Assembly: GCA_015680685.1 (NCBI GenBank)
Contig: MNCI01017913.1
Span: 460,222-524,221 of the forward strand
DNA: 64,000 bases
Source of the DNA: Gnetum montanum
Taxonomy: Eukaryota; Streptophyta; Gnetopsida; Gnetales; Gnetaceae
Direction of reading: 5' to 3'
The notes under the pieces are model-generated. The model did no database searches. It saw nothing but the letters and a program-made list of their open reading frames with translations, and was not told the origin of the DNA. This document shows, one piece after another, positions 1 through 10,689 of the stretch. A program made the translations under genes and the position numbers. Within the stretch, counting starts at the first letter, position 1. The number at the start of each line of letters is the position of its first letter.

Positions 1-390
1 TGAATCTTCAGTAGATAATTCATATTCTAGAATTTAAGAATAGATGATGTTGATGGATAGCACTCATCAAGAACCATAGTTTATAAATTATTCTACAATG
101 ATTAATGAAGATGGGCCAACAACATTCTTCATTGAGACTTTGGACTATATTTGGTTTGATACCCGATTCTTTCAAGTTACCAAGTTACTAGAGTTGCTTT
201 CTAAAGAAGAAGTTGAGAAAAATCAAGATCAAGCCTTGCCATCATGAACAAGACCATCTAATTACATACCACTTATGGTAGAATTAGAGTTACTCCCATT
301 AGTTCATAAGGTTGATCAAGATCAAAAAGTATCTCACTCTTACTTTTATTTGATGATCTTATTATTATTTTCATTGTTCAATTTATGTTT
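1..390 (+). pseudogene. CCR4-type EEP nuclease, C-terminal fragment (captured, decayed)
   Basis: One reading frame carries the end of an exonuclease-endonuclease-phosphatase fold protein of the CCR4 deadenylase type: NEDGPTTFFIETLDYIWFD (about 105-160), then a Leu/Lys-rich stretch, then IPLMVELELLPLVHKVDQD. The family's catalytic Ser-Asp-His is here Ser-Asn-Tyr (257-265), so this copy would be inactive. Two in-frame stops are visible. The parallel copy at 45394-46620 shows the N-terminal part that lies outside this window. CCR4 proteins shorten mRNA poly(A) tails; nothing suggests this copy does so. Which plant CCR4 paralogue was the source cannot be settled by eye. Confidence 0.75.
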
Positions 391-765
391 CAATTAGATT
401 AATAAAATATCTAAGGAGATGCAAGTTGGGAATAAAGAATTTACCTTGCCTTCACTTGGATAACCAGATACAAGTTGCACATTGTGTGACCTTGGTTAGA
501 ACTAGTGATTGGTAGTTGGTAGATCTTTAATTCACTTCTTATCATTATCAAGGAAAACAAAGTAAGTATCAAGAAAGTAATATTTAATTTTCCATATAAT
601 CTTTCTCACATATATCTCATTTGCAAAATAAGCAAGAGACAACTTCAAGATCAAAGGAGGAATGATATTATTAAAGCATATGATCATGAAAGAAAGCATT
701 GGAGCTAGAAGAAGATAGAGAACATGGATTCATTCGAGGAAGAACAAAACCTAAGGGGGGTAGAT

Positions 766-1333
766 TGTCACATCCCCATTCCCAAATGATGTGGTTTCCT
801 AATGAAGATGGTGTCTCTTCATAACAAATGTTATTGTTATCTTAACAAGACCTGAAAGGGTAGTTGTAATTAAGACCCAAAAGGGCATGTTGTAATAACG
901 GATGTCTCTTTAGGTAACCTTTGGGGGTTTGACCTAAGGCATTTATACCTGGGGTTAGAGGTTGTGCCAACATAGAGTTGCGGAGCCTAGAGAGGCAAGT
1001 AATGAGAGCCGGGTGAAGTGGGACAGGAAGGGGACTAGCCCTCCCTTCTGGTTGGGTTATAGGCCTAACTATGATGGCAATGCTGAATTTCCTCTAAGGG
1101 ATAAGATGCCAAAGGAAGAAAACCCCAAGGAACTCTCTTAGAGCACTCTCCAAATACACCTTTCCATATCAATAAAACATTCTTTTATTTTCTTTTTCTG
1201 GATTTTTCCTATTATTTCCTTTATACATAATTTTGAATATCACTTATATTTCATAGTATATTTTCTTTGTACGTATAATGTCTAATATATCATATATTTG
1301 ACGTTTTCCATGACATTTGGGGATAGGATGTCA
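766..1333 (+). repeat. 3' LTR of carrier copy CC-1
   Basis: The 568-bp LTR begins TGTCACATCCCCATTCCC and ends GGATAGGATGTCA (TG...CA). It follows a polypurine tract and contains an AATAAA signal at 1171-1176. The same LTR recurs at 41870-42515, 46925-47522 and, inverted and truncated, at 48726-49162. The TGTCACAyCCCC start resembles LTR starts of plant Tekay/Del chromoviruses, which suggests (inference) that the family is mobilised by one. Confidence 0.85.
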
Positions 1334-2340
1334 TAGAATAGCTTACATTTTGTTCCAATTGATTTTAGCTCTTGAGGCTCTACAATAGATGTTAATCCAA
1401 TCCAAGGTAGTGTTAAAATTATTATGATCCTCAAGCAAAGTGAGAAAAGTGTCATCTGCAAACTGGCTATAAATGAGATCCTTTCCTTCTTGTAGAAGGG
1501 AGATACCTCTTAACCTCATAGATTCATTGTGAGATCTAAGAATAGCTCCAAGAGCATCAGCAACTAGAATAAAAAGATAAGGAGCTAAAGGACATCCCTA
1601 TTGTACTAATTTTTGAAGCTTAATAACCTTAGAGAAGGTTTCGTTAATACAAATAACTAAATAGGCCTCTGAAAAAACTAATGTCTATTAAAAATAGTAC
1701 CTAAGTTATGATACTTAACTATACTTCTTAAAAAGGACCAATCAAGCATGTCATAAGCTTTTGCAAAATCAAGCTTAAGAAGAATGGCTTTTTGATCAGT
1801 GAAAGGAGCCTAATGCATGTCCTCAATAGCAGTAATGACATTATCTAAAATATACCTACCTTGAACAAAACTAGTTTGCTCTTTGGTTATGAGATGAGGA
1901 AGAAAAAATTTTAATTTATTAGCTATAACTTTAGCAACAATGTTATAAATAACATTTAAAAGAGTGATAGGGTGATAGTTTCTAATGCACATACGATCTT
2001 CCAACTTGAGTAGAATCTTAATAATACTGACATTGATCACTCTACCAGAGGAACCTTTCCTAAGAGCTTCTTTATACATACTATAGATAGTATCTTGAAG
2101 AGTGGGTTAGAATTTCTTGAAAGATTCTGTAGGAAGACCATCCATGCTAGGGACTTTGCCATCGTGGAGTTGTTGAAGAGCTTTACCAAGATCCTATTTA
2201 GAAAGAAAAGAAGCATCACCAAAGATGGAATGATTGAAAGGATTAATAACTCCTAAGTAGGTATTAACTACAGTGAGATCAATATCTTCTTTTCAAAAAA
2301 TTCAACAGTAGAACTCAAAGAAAGCCTATAGAATGTCAGT
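1334..2340 (-). pseudogene. LINE reverse transcriptase (decayed)
   Basis: The frame includes IPSMDGLPTESFKKF (the SPGxDG motif region), then NYHPITLLNVIYNIVAK and TKEQTSFVQGRYILDN, which are diagnostic of non-LTR RT, then LLKLDFAKAYDMLDW with the first catalytic Asp (motif A). The catalytic FADDT motif is intact at 1449-1462. The frame must be switched several times between these blocks. Plant L1 RTs are about 400 residues and most of that length is covered. Its role in an active element is target-primed reverse transcription. This copy is dead because of the stops and shifts. Confidence 0.85.
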
Positions 2341-2749
2341 CTTGGAGGTAAAGATAATATCATCAACTTGAAAACTTGGGATTTTAGGAGATGGGTATCC
2401 CCCTTTGAGGAGACAAAAAAATTATTTAGTAGCCTAGTAACCCTTGTGGAGCCAAGAAAGACTGGCATGAAGGTAAGCACCTCTAGCTTCATGGTGATCC
2501 ACCATACACATGTTCTCCTTGGAAATTTGCAAGTGATAGAATTAAGCCTCAGTAGCTTCACCTCTATTAATGGCATTTTGTAATAAGGATATTTCTTTAT
2601 GAAGGTTGGACTTATCAGAATTTAGTCTTGAAGCCACCAATTTACCCACATGTTTGGAAAACCGCTAGAGGTGAGTACAAGCATTAGTCCACTAGTTAAT
2701 CCAACCATCTTCTCCAAGGGGTTTAGGATGCAGATTCCATATTTGCATC

Positions 2750-3420
2750 AATAAAGAGCAAAGGGAGTAGCTACAAAGAAAGGTAGTGTTAAAAATATAA
2801 AGGTCATTAGAAGAGCGGGAGTAGCTAGAGAGGGAAAGAGACCAGTGGATAGGACAATGATCTAATAGAATATGGGTATAATCTCCCTAAATAGGAGCAC
2901 CATTGGTGGTAGTAAATTGAATAGAAGCATTCATAGATAGGTAAATCCAATCTAATCTAGAAGAAATGTAGGAGTCTCCATGTCTAGCATTGCTCCAAGT
3001 AAACCAATAAGAAATACTAGAAGAGGGGTAGTTTCCATAAGCTTCTTGCAAATTCAATTTGCTCTTTAACAGAAGCCAAATAGAAAGTTCCTTGTTGTCT
3101 AAACCACCTCTCTATCCTCCAAACTTATCCTCTAGATGCTCAATCACATTAAAATCTCCCACAATGATCCAATTAGTTGTGGGCAAGTTGTGCTTGAGCC
3201 AATTTCAAAAAGCATCTGGTCATTTAGGTTACAAGGAGTGTAAATGGAAATGATCCCTAGGATTTCATTAGCATACTATAATTGAACCCAACAACAATGG
3301 CCTAAATTATCACAACTATGAGTAATACAAACTCCTGTCACTTATTGTGAAGAATAATTATAGCTCCCCCTTTGCCATGCTCATGGTGAGAAGAGACATA
3401 ATAACTATTGGAAAAAATAC
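2750..3420 (-). pseudogene. LINE apurinic-like endonuclease remnant
   Basis: On the minus strand the metal-binding motif VGDFN is visible at 3148-3162, followed by VIEHLEDKFGG. About 95 codons later comes the LLDHCPIHWSL block with the catalytic Asp-His (2851-2862). Together these are the C-terminal half of the APE-type endonuclease that nicks target DNA for L1 elements. The N-terminal Asn and Glu motifs were not found. Frames shift at least twice. Confidence 0.7.
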
Positions 3421-3450
3421 TCTTACAACAGTTATTTTGAAATAAAGTTT

Positions 3451-4107
3451 TATAGGTATTCCCTTGACATTTTTTAAAAGTTTTTGAAATACTATTTATT
3501 TACCAATTTCCAAGCTTTATTTGGACTAGAATAAAGAATTTACTTTTGAATATTACATTTTATTAAGCTATAAAGCTTCCTCATGAAAACATCCTTTATC
3601 TCAACTTTCTATCATCACTTATTTTGGGTATTTATCCAATGAGAATTCAAAGAGATTATGAGTGTAGACTATAAACTGACAAATAGCTCCAACTTCTAAG
3701 GGTATCATCTCTACGTCAAGAAGCATAATATTATATTATCTTGATCTTCTCACTTTGAATTCATAAATAGTTAAACCTTAAACATCTTATTTATTTATTT
3801 CTAAAATTTATTTGCTAGATTAGAACCCTATATAACACAATTGCAAAGAATGGTTGGTTAAAAAATAATATGATAGACTTGTTTTTAAATATCCCAAGCC
3901 AACATAGATTTCTTCTTACATTTAATTTTTAAAGAAAATAAGTTTTTAACACCACTTGCAATTCTTTGAGTAATGCATTAAGCCCATTTGTAATTGCAAG
4001 AGTATTCTACACTAAAATATTTAGAAGTAGGAGGTTATGTCTACATGCTAATTTTCTATAGGCAAATTGTAAGTTTTATTATATGTATGACAAATCATGT
4101 TTGTAGT
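3451..4107. other. AT-rich spacer left of Gy-A, nothing recognised
   Basis: About 650 bases of AT-rich sequence with stops in all frames. Its right end is the left target site of the Gy-A insertion (GTAGT, 4103-4107), so it should be continuous with 14089-14324 in the pre-insertion sequence. Confidence 0.5.
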
Positions 4108-4955
4108 TGATAAGCGATGAATACCCCTATGCTCAACCATACGAATCATCAACATTCATGCACAATCTAGTCAAATTCCATAGACCTTAAGTCTTCACGT
4201 AAACTGGTTCTAGGAAGTGAAATCTAATCCTTACAATCTTTGTCTTCCTAGTTACACTTGTGAAATTCAAAGGTGTGGTTAAGTACACCTAAGGCATTTG
4301 ATTTTTATCATTTTTTATGCTTATGTTCTTGGTGCTTAAAATAAAGGAATGAAGTAATTTAATGGCTAATTTAATCTAACTAAGTCATTAATCTCTAACT
4401 AATCCTAACATAAGTATCCTCTTCCACTTTTCATACACATCCTAAACATGTATAATACTACTAGATGACCAAACATTAAGTATTTCTAGGATTACCAAGT
4501 GTCATGTGCATGCTTGAATTAATTGTACTTATGTGCTTAATTAATTGCTATTTAACTTAGCTAACTTAACTTAGCTTAATTTAGCTTAATTGCATAATAC
4601 ATTAAATGCATAAATAAAATATTAAACCTGGCCAAGGTGCTGTAAGGTTTATCAGAAAGCTTACCTTTATTACTACACACATTGCCATGCTCAAGTACAA
4701 CAGTGCTTGAATAAAGACCTATACACTTAATGACTTCTACTATGGGCACTTTGGAAAATATTCTAACTCTAGAGAAAAGAAATTATAAGATATCTACTAT
4801 GCTATGACAAAAACTATTCCAAACCATGTGTCTGAGTGTTATATTTATAGGCTAGCACATGTCCTACGATATTAGATATTCAACATCGCTTCATGGTCCT
4901 TGATATCAAGTATCTGATATTAGGGCTCTGATATTAGATAAAATACACTTCATCA
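4108..4955 (-). repeat. 3' LTR of Gy-A
   Basis: Pairs with 13243-14088 along its full length; shared landmarks include GAATACCCCTA near the inner/left end, AGTGAAATCTAAT, and the terminal AAATACACTTCATCA. A minus-strand TATA-like CCTATAAATATA lies near 4845-4856. GATATC/GATATTAG motifs are repeated at 4869-4940. It ends next to TATCCCCATGAC, whose complement is the putative polypurine tract. Confidence 0.88.
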
Positions 4956-6850
4956 TATCCCCATGACTAAATGAAAACTCATCCTCAAATGAACAAAAGG
5001 AGGAACAAGTCCCTTACAAAATATTGAAAAGGTATAAGATTATTGACTGATATGCAATCTGACTCAGATGAAATAGATAGACTCTAAGTGTAGAAGTGTA
5101 TGGATTTACAGTTTGTTACAAAATTAGGTGTTTATGACAATAGAATTGAGCACCCTTGCCAAAAATAACATCCAACTCCTTTGGCAACTAAAGAGCGAGG
5201 GAGAAGATTCAATGATCATGAAGGATCCTCATTGGATGGTGCTAATGCTTATTCTTTGGTGAAGACAATCCCGCTTCGAGTCCATGCTTCCCACTACAAT
5301 CACAACAAAATTGTGAACTAGTATGCAATGTGTAATGTATAGCTTTTAGGTACCTTATCTTATTGATAGTTATACTTTCTAGGTTGTGCTTATGGTGGAT
5401 TAATTCCTTTAATAGTGTTAGCGAGAAGACTAAAAAATGGGATGGAATGGATAAACAATCCATTACTAAATTTTTAAAAAAGCCCAAATGTGATGAAATA
5501 CTTGAAGAAGGTTAAAGAACTCACAACAATAAAAAAATGATTTCATTGAAAAACGTTGTAAAGATGCACATAATTGAATGTCATTGATCAAGAACACAAA
5601 AGGATTTGCTTTTGAGAATGTCTAAGGATAAAGAACTTAGCTAACATAACCAAAAGGTATGAAAGTGGGTCCTTCCCAAAGTAGGCACATGCCCTTTATT
5701 GACCTTGCATAACCTTAAACCATGAAGTTCATGGGCCCCATGGATGATTAATGGTTATAGAAAGTTGAATATGAAAAACCTGGAAGAAACTACCTAAGAA
5801 TTTCAACACATCAAACCAAGACATCGAATAAGAACATGAACACCGATAGCGAGGTGAGCCATGAAAAGCGTAGATGGATCAGAGAGAAAGTGAAATGGAG
5901 TTCCTGATTAAGGCATGAAGTACCTTATGAATTTTGTGGTTAAGTGACTTGATAAGATTCATCCTTAGTCTAGACCAAGCAACCACATTCAGTGACTTTG
6001 CATTGCCACTCTAAGACTGACCCACATCCTTAAGACACAAGAGTGCTCCCACAAAACAGCCACCCTTCCTTATTATAAGAAGAAAAGAAAAGTAGGAAGT
6101 GAGAAAGGGCCTTAATTAGAGAAAACCTTCATGCATGGGTAACATATCTTTCTAGTCCCATAACCAGTGCCCGTAGCTTGTTTATTTTGTCTAAGGGATG
6201 TGCTTTGAATTTCCATTATTTATTTTTTTGAAATGGGAACCACACCATGGAAAGACTTATTCAAGTTCCTATTATTGGTCAACACAAAATGGTAGGAAAT
6301 TAAAGAAAACACACATGTAGCCATGTAAGTAGAAAGGCACAAAGAGTATTGAGTTCCCTTGAAGTCACACCCTATTCACACCTTTGAATCCTTTTCAAGT
6401 CTAAAATTTTTTATTAATGAAAAAGAGATCTCATACTTTTAAAACAAGGAAACCCATAGAGTCTATGGATTGGTGGATGTCATGGACTCACTGCTTATTT
6501 CATGAAAATGAAACCATGTCCTAGTTATCAGTAACAAAATTCAAAGCTAGAATCCACACATCAACAATTAAATAATTGGATAGCACATGCCCACATCAAA
6601 CAAGCCACATTGTATCTAGTGGAAAATAAGGCATGTTATTATTAAAACACAATAAGAAAATCACACCAAATAAAGAAAAATATACAAGAAATTGTAAAAT
6701 ATTTAAGAAAAATAAAACATTCTAACGATGTTGTAAAAAAATTGGAAAAAATTAATAACGTAAAAAAAAGATGTAAGATAAAGAAGGCATAAAATAAAAA
6801 GTTATAAAAACAATAATGTGTAAAACAAAAAGATTAAAAACTAAGGAGCC
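4956..6850 (-). other. Gy-A region between integrase and 3' LTR
   Basis: About 1.9 kb without a convincing frame. The part nearest integrase (roughly 5570-6850) matches 34081-35370 of Gy-D (for example the shared GGCACTGGTTATGGG and the TTCTTC-rich block), while the last 600 bases have no counterpart there. Gy-D instead carries a long coding remnant at this place. Confidence 0.6.
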
Positions 6851-6860
6851 ATTTATATAG

Positions 6861-8060
6861 TTAGCATGGATGGCCATCTTCCCTATGACTAAGTTGAAAG
6901 GAGGAGATCCAAAAGATTGAGCATGGTTGTCCATCTGATGAGGCATTTGTTGCAATAGCTTGCTTAGGCTCATGGAAAGGTTTGACTTGTTGTGTGTTGA
7001 CCAGCTGCTTCTTGTTTAGGCTCTTAGGTTTGTAGATCAACATGGCCCTAAAAGAAAATTTTTTATAAATGATATAAGGTCCTTTCCACAATATCTGAAA
7101 CTTAGTTCATTGAGATACGTGTGTGGGGTTCCAGTCAATGACCCTATCTCCTAGTTGAAATTTAACTTTTCTAATTCTAAGATCATGATGGTTTTTGTCA
7201 AATGCCTTGAGTAACTCATTAGATGATAGGGCCACCAATTAGTTTTTATCTAGCAGGTTGAAATTCATTAATCTTTGTTTTTGTGCTAAACTTAAGTCAA
7301 GGTCTAAGTCACAAGTTATTCATAGTGTATGAAGCTTGGATTGGATAGGAAGAGTTGGTAATTTTCCATACACCAGCTCATAGGGAGAGTAGCCTATAGG
7401 GAGTTTTTATGTTGAGTAGTAGGCCTAGAGGGCATCATTAAGTTTTGTGCTTTAGTCTCTCCTATATTTACTAACTATTCTTGTTAAGATCTTACTAATT
7501 TCCCTATTTGTAACCTCAACTTTACCATTGGCTTTGAGGTGATAAGGTGTTGTTAATTTATGATAAACCCCCAAGTGTTGCATGAGCTTCCAAAATATAG
7601 TGCTTGTAAAGTTGGTTCCATTATTAGAAATTAATGCATGTGACACATCAAACTTATATATAATGTTTTGTTGTACAAACTAAGTAGTAATGGAAGATGT
7701 ATAGTTGGTGACAGTTGCAACTTCTACCCATTTTGTACAATAGTCAATAGTGACTATGATGTACACCTTTCCATTTGACATGGGTATGATAGAACCCATG
7801 AAGTCAATGCCCTAGATGTTGAAGGGTTCTAGTGGTTGAATCCAGTACTGAGGTCCCTTCATTTGAGTAGTCATCTCACCATCTCATTGGTAGTATTCAC
7901 AAGAGTAGAAAAATTGGTGAGCATCTCTGAAAAGTATTAGCTAATAATACCCTACCATTAGGATTTTAATGGCCATGCATCTCCTAGCATAGTGGGCCCC
8001 ACAAAGACCCTCATGAGAATCTTAGAGAATGCGTAGTTGATCAACATCAGGAACATACCA
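6861..8060 (-). pseudogene. pol: Gy-A integrase (decayed)
   Basis: The C-terminal part of the polyprotein inserts the DNA copy into the host genome. Visible blocks in order are GIDFMGSIIPMSNGKVY and VTIDYCTKWVEVATV (first catalytic Asp, about 7690-7810), ISNNGTNFTS (about 7600-7630) where the family has ISDNGTxF, and TPYHLKANGKVEVTNREI with the catalytic Glu. The second catalytic Asp is thus Asn, a loss-of-function change. The frame ends in KQLVNTQQVKPF, a typical gypsy integrase tail. Several in-frame stops separate the blocks. Confidence 0.85.
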
Positions 8061-8339
8061 ATGAACCAAGCCATTAGCGCACACCTTATAGAGATGTCCA
8101 TTGATCTCCATGAAGCATTTCACCTAGTGAAGAAATTATTGTTTCTTCTAATGATCCAACTCTTGTGGCATCTCTTGAGTGAGAAGATAGGTGAGAATAC
8201 CATCATACCATTTAGGCTTAGTGGGAAATTATTTAGTTATAGCCCCAACAAAGACAAGTTCATCAGAAAACTAATCAAATAGTGGACCTTCGTCTTCTTT
8301 ATTATCCCATTGTAACCAAGACAAGTGGTCAGTGACCAC

Positions 8340-9570
8340 ATTCATAGTTTTCTTTTGATCTACCATCATATGACATAGGGACTCAACATTGGATTATTCA
8401 TTATGAAGTGAATTGCACTATGATCAATGTGCACAAACACTTTGTATTCAAACACATAGTTCCTAAACTTCTCTCGAGCAAACACCACTGCCATCAATTC
8501 TTTTTCTATGATGGTGTAGTTTAGTTGTGCACTCACAATGCTTTGGCTTATGCAGTGGATATAATATGGACATTTTATATTGTCCAACTGCATAAGCACA
8601 GCCTCTAAGGCATAATTTAATGCATTCATCATAATGCAAAATGATTTGGACTAGTCAGGTGTCTATAAAATTGGAGTTTCTACAAGTTTCTCCTTTAGCT
8701 AATGGAATGCTTTTTTACATTTCTTAATCCAAACAAATGAAGCATATTTCTTTGTTAGCTCAACCAATAGTTTTGCGATCCTAGAGAAATTCTCTATGAA
8801 TCACCGATAGTAGCCAATGTGTCCAAGGAATGATTGAACATCTTTTATATTTTCTGGTTGATGGGTAATTCCTTGGATGATCTTTATCTTTTTAGGGTTG
8901 ACCTCAATCCCTACTTGTGAGATCTTATGCCATAATATAATGCCCTCCTGGACCATTAGATGACTCTTCTACCAATTGAGCTGAAGATTGATCTTCACAC
9001 ATATTTTGAGCACTTGATCAAGATGGTCTAAGGCTTGCTCAAATGTAGCTCCATAGGTGGAAAATTCATCCATGAAGACTTCCACCCTGCTATCGATTTG
9101 GTGCTAAAAAATACTTAAGAATAGGCGTTGAAATGTGGCAAGGGTATTGCATAGGCCAAATGGAATCTTTTGATATGAAAAAGTCTCCGAGGAACTCATA
9201 AATGTTATTTTGGCTTTATCCTTTGGCACAATTTGGATTTGGTTATAACTACTATAACCATCTAGAAAACTATACTAGAAATTCCCAAATATGGTTCCCA
9301 ACACCTGATTCACAAATTACAATGAAAAGTAATCTTTGAATGTTGCCATATTCAATAGCTAAAAATCAATGTAGATCTACCACTTACCACCTTTATTTAG
9401 CATAATCATGAGCAGGATAACCCACTTACTATCTGCAATGGGATAGATAAATCCCACCTTGAGGAGTTGTTCAATTTCCTCTTTAAGGTTCTACTTCAAT
9501 TTTGGGTTCAACCTCTACTATGGCTACCTCTTTGGCTTCATGAACAGATCATTGTAGATATGATGCTAGC
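8340..9570 (-). pseudogene. pol: Gy-A reverse transcriptase and RNase H (decayed)
   Basis: From the right: NLKEEIEQLLKVGFIYPI, a degenerate VPKKxGKWR block, SFLDGYSSYNQI (motif A, about 9265-9240), ITFMSS and FGLCNTLATFQR, then VFMDEFSTYG where gypsy RTs have F/YxDDFxxY, so the second catalytic Asp is Glu. The thumb block SFLGHIGYYR*FIENFS follows, then RNase H with CIMMNALNYALEAVL, YTIIEKELMAVVFAREKF and VHIDHSAIHFI. Stops are nearly all TAG. Length and order fit a full RT-RH of about 400 codons. Confidence 0.88.
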
Positions 9571-10139
9571 ATATCCTAGGATTAAATCCTATGAGTTTAG
9601 AATATGAACAAAAAAGGCTATTGGTCATTTTTTGACCACATTAAATAGCATCTATTTCTGTTCAGGAGCAAGATTTGCATTGATTATTATTGGCTTTCCA
9701 TTTTTCAAGAATCCATATTCCATGCTAGCAGGTAGATTTTTTAACTTAAGGGGCTCTTGTTTAAAATTTTTAAGAATTTCCAACTCTCCCCAATAGGTAT
9801 CATCATTTGCATTATTAAAGAGTTAGTGATGAACTTGCTCCAGTTCATCCATGCCTTTTACATAGGCATATGTTAGGCTCTCATCAGGTTCCATGCAAAG
9901 TGTGCTACTTTTAAGATCAGTTGTCAACCATTGGATGCCCTCCTATTTTATGGCTATTGCATATAAGCACCTTTTAATTTTAGATATTTCAACATAATGA
10001 ATGCATCCTTTGATAGATACACTATTAATAGCTCATAGTTTCTGCACATAGTTTCACCATGTATCACTGTATTTGATGCATAGAAATTTCTTCCTCTTGA
10101 TCTTTTTGAATGCATTTTCTTTAGATATTTCAAGGGAAA

Positions 10140-10560
10140 GATCTTAGATCACTAATCATGCATCAATAGTGCTTAGCTAAGCCCTTCCCATGATGATTGG
10201 GAAGTTCCCCTTGCAATTATTCACTCAAATCACTAGGAAATTGGTGGGGTAGGACCATCCAAAAATGGTGATCACAATGTGCTCCACTAGTCCTAAAATA
10301 ATAGTGATGGACTGATCAGAAAACTCAAGTTAAATGTTTATTTTCTTGAGTGGAGGTAGGTACCAGGCCTTATACATCTCATAGAAAATTAGATTAACAC
10401 CAAAATCTAAATCTAGAAGATCCCTACAAGGCTCATTCCTAGTGATTTGAAGGTAGATAAGGGGACCTCTAGGATCAGATAGTTTCTTGGGAAAGTAGCC
10501 AACCTTTATCCAATCAGTTACCACATGGGTTAACATGACAATATGTACTTTGGGAGGTGT
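10140..10560 (-). pseudogene. pol: Gy-A aspartic protease (decayed)
   Basis: The block DPRGPLIYLQITRNEPCRD precedes a degenerate active site, DLLDLDFGVNLIFYEMY, corresponding to ALVDLGxxVN. The C-terminal motif PIIMGRA*LSTIDA (the LGRPWL region) lies at about 10170-10215. The protease would process Gag-Pol. The equivalent in Gy-D (30421-31090) keeps ALVDLGSEVN. The active-site region here retains Asp but loses the following Gly pattern. Confidence 0.8.
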
Positions 10561-10689
10561 TTCATTTGAAGGGGACTTGAATGGATTGGATGTAGAGGAA
10601 GATGAAGAAGTAGGGTTACTAGCTGTAGGTGTATATGAGGATTTAGTTGGGCTATTTGATCAAAAGGTATTTTTCATGATCTAGTTTTT

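Larger units (their letters stand above)
1..1333 (+). mobile_element. Carrier copy CC-1: 3' part of a non-autonomous LTR retrotransposon with captured CCR4-like gene
   Basis: The sequence enters the window inside the element and ends at its 3' LTR. From the 5' side it holds the C-terminal third of a CCR4-type gene, about 370 bases without recognisable coding sequence, a polypurine tract (CTAAGGGGGG, 751-760) and a complete LTR. It lines up over its whole length with 46168-47522 (copy CC-2) and, inverted, with 48726-50000 (CC-3), so it is a dispersed repeat family and not a resident gene. No gag or pol is visible. The right edge is abrupt, against a minus-strand LINE. Confidence 0.8.
1334..3450 (-). 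mobile_element. L1-type LINE, decayed, 3'-truncated
   Basis: Read from right to left, this stretch holds an APE-type endonuclease remnant, a linker and a non-LTR reverse transcriptase, in the order of the second ORF of plant L1 elements. The left edge coincides with the last base of the neighbouring LTR, so the 3' end of the LINE (rest of RT, tail, poly-A) is missing. The start near 3450 is uncertain because the upstream sequence has no readable frame. Many stops and several frameshifts make it inactive. Confidence 0.8.
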
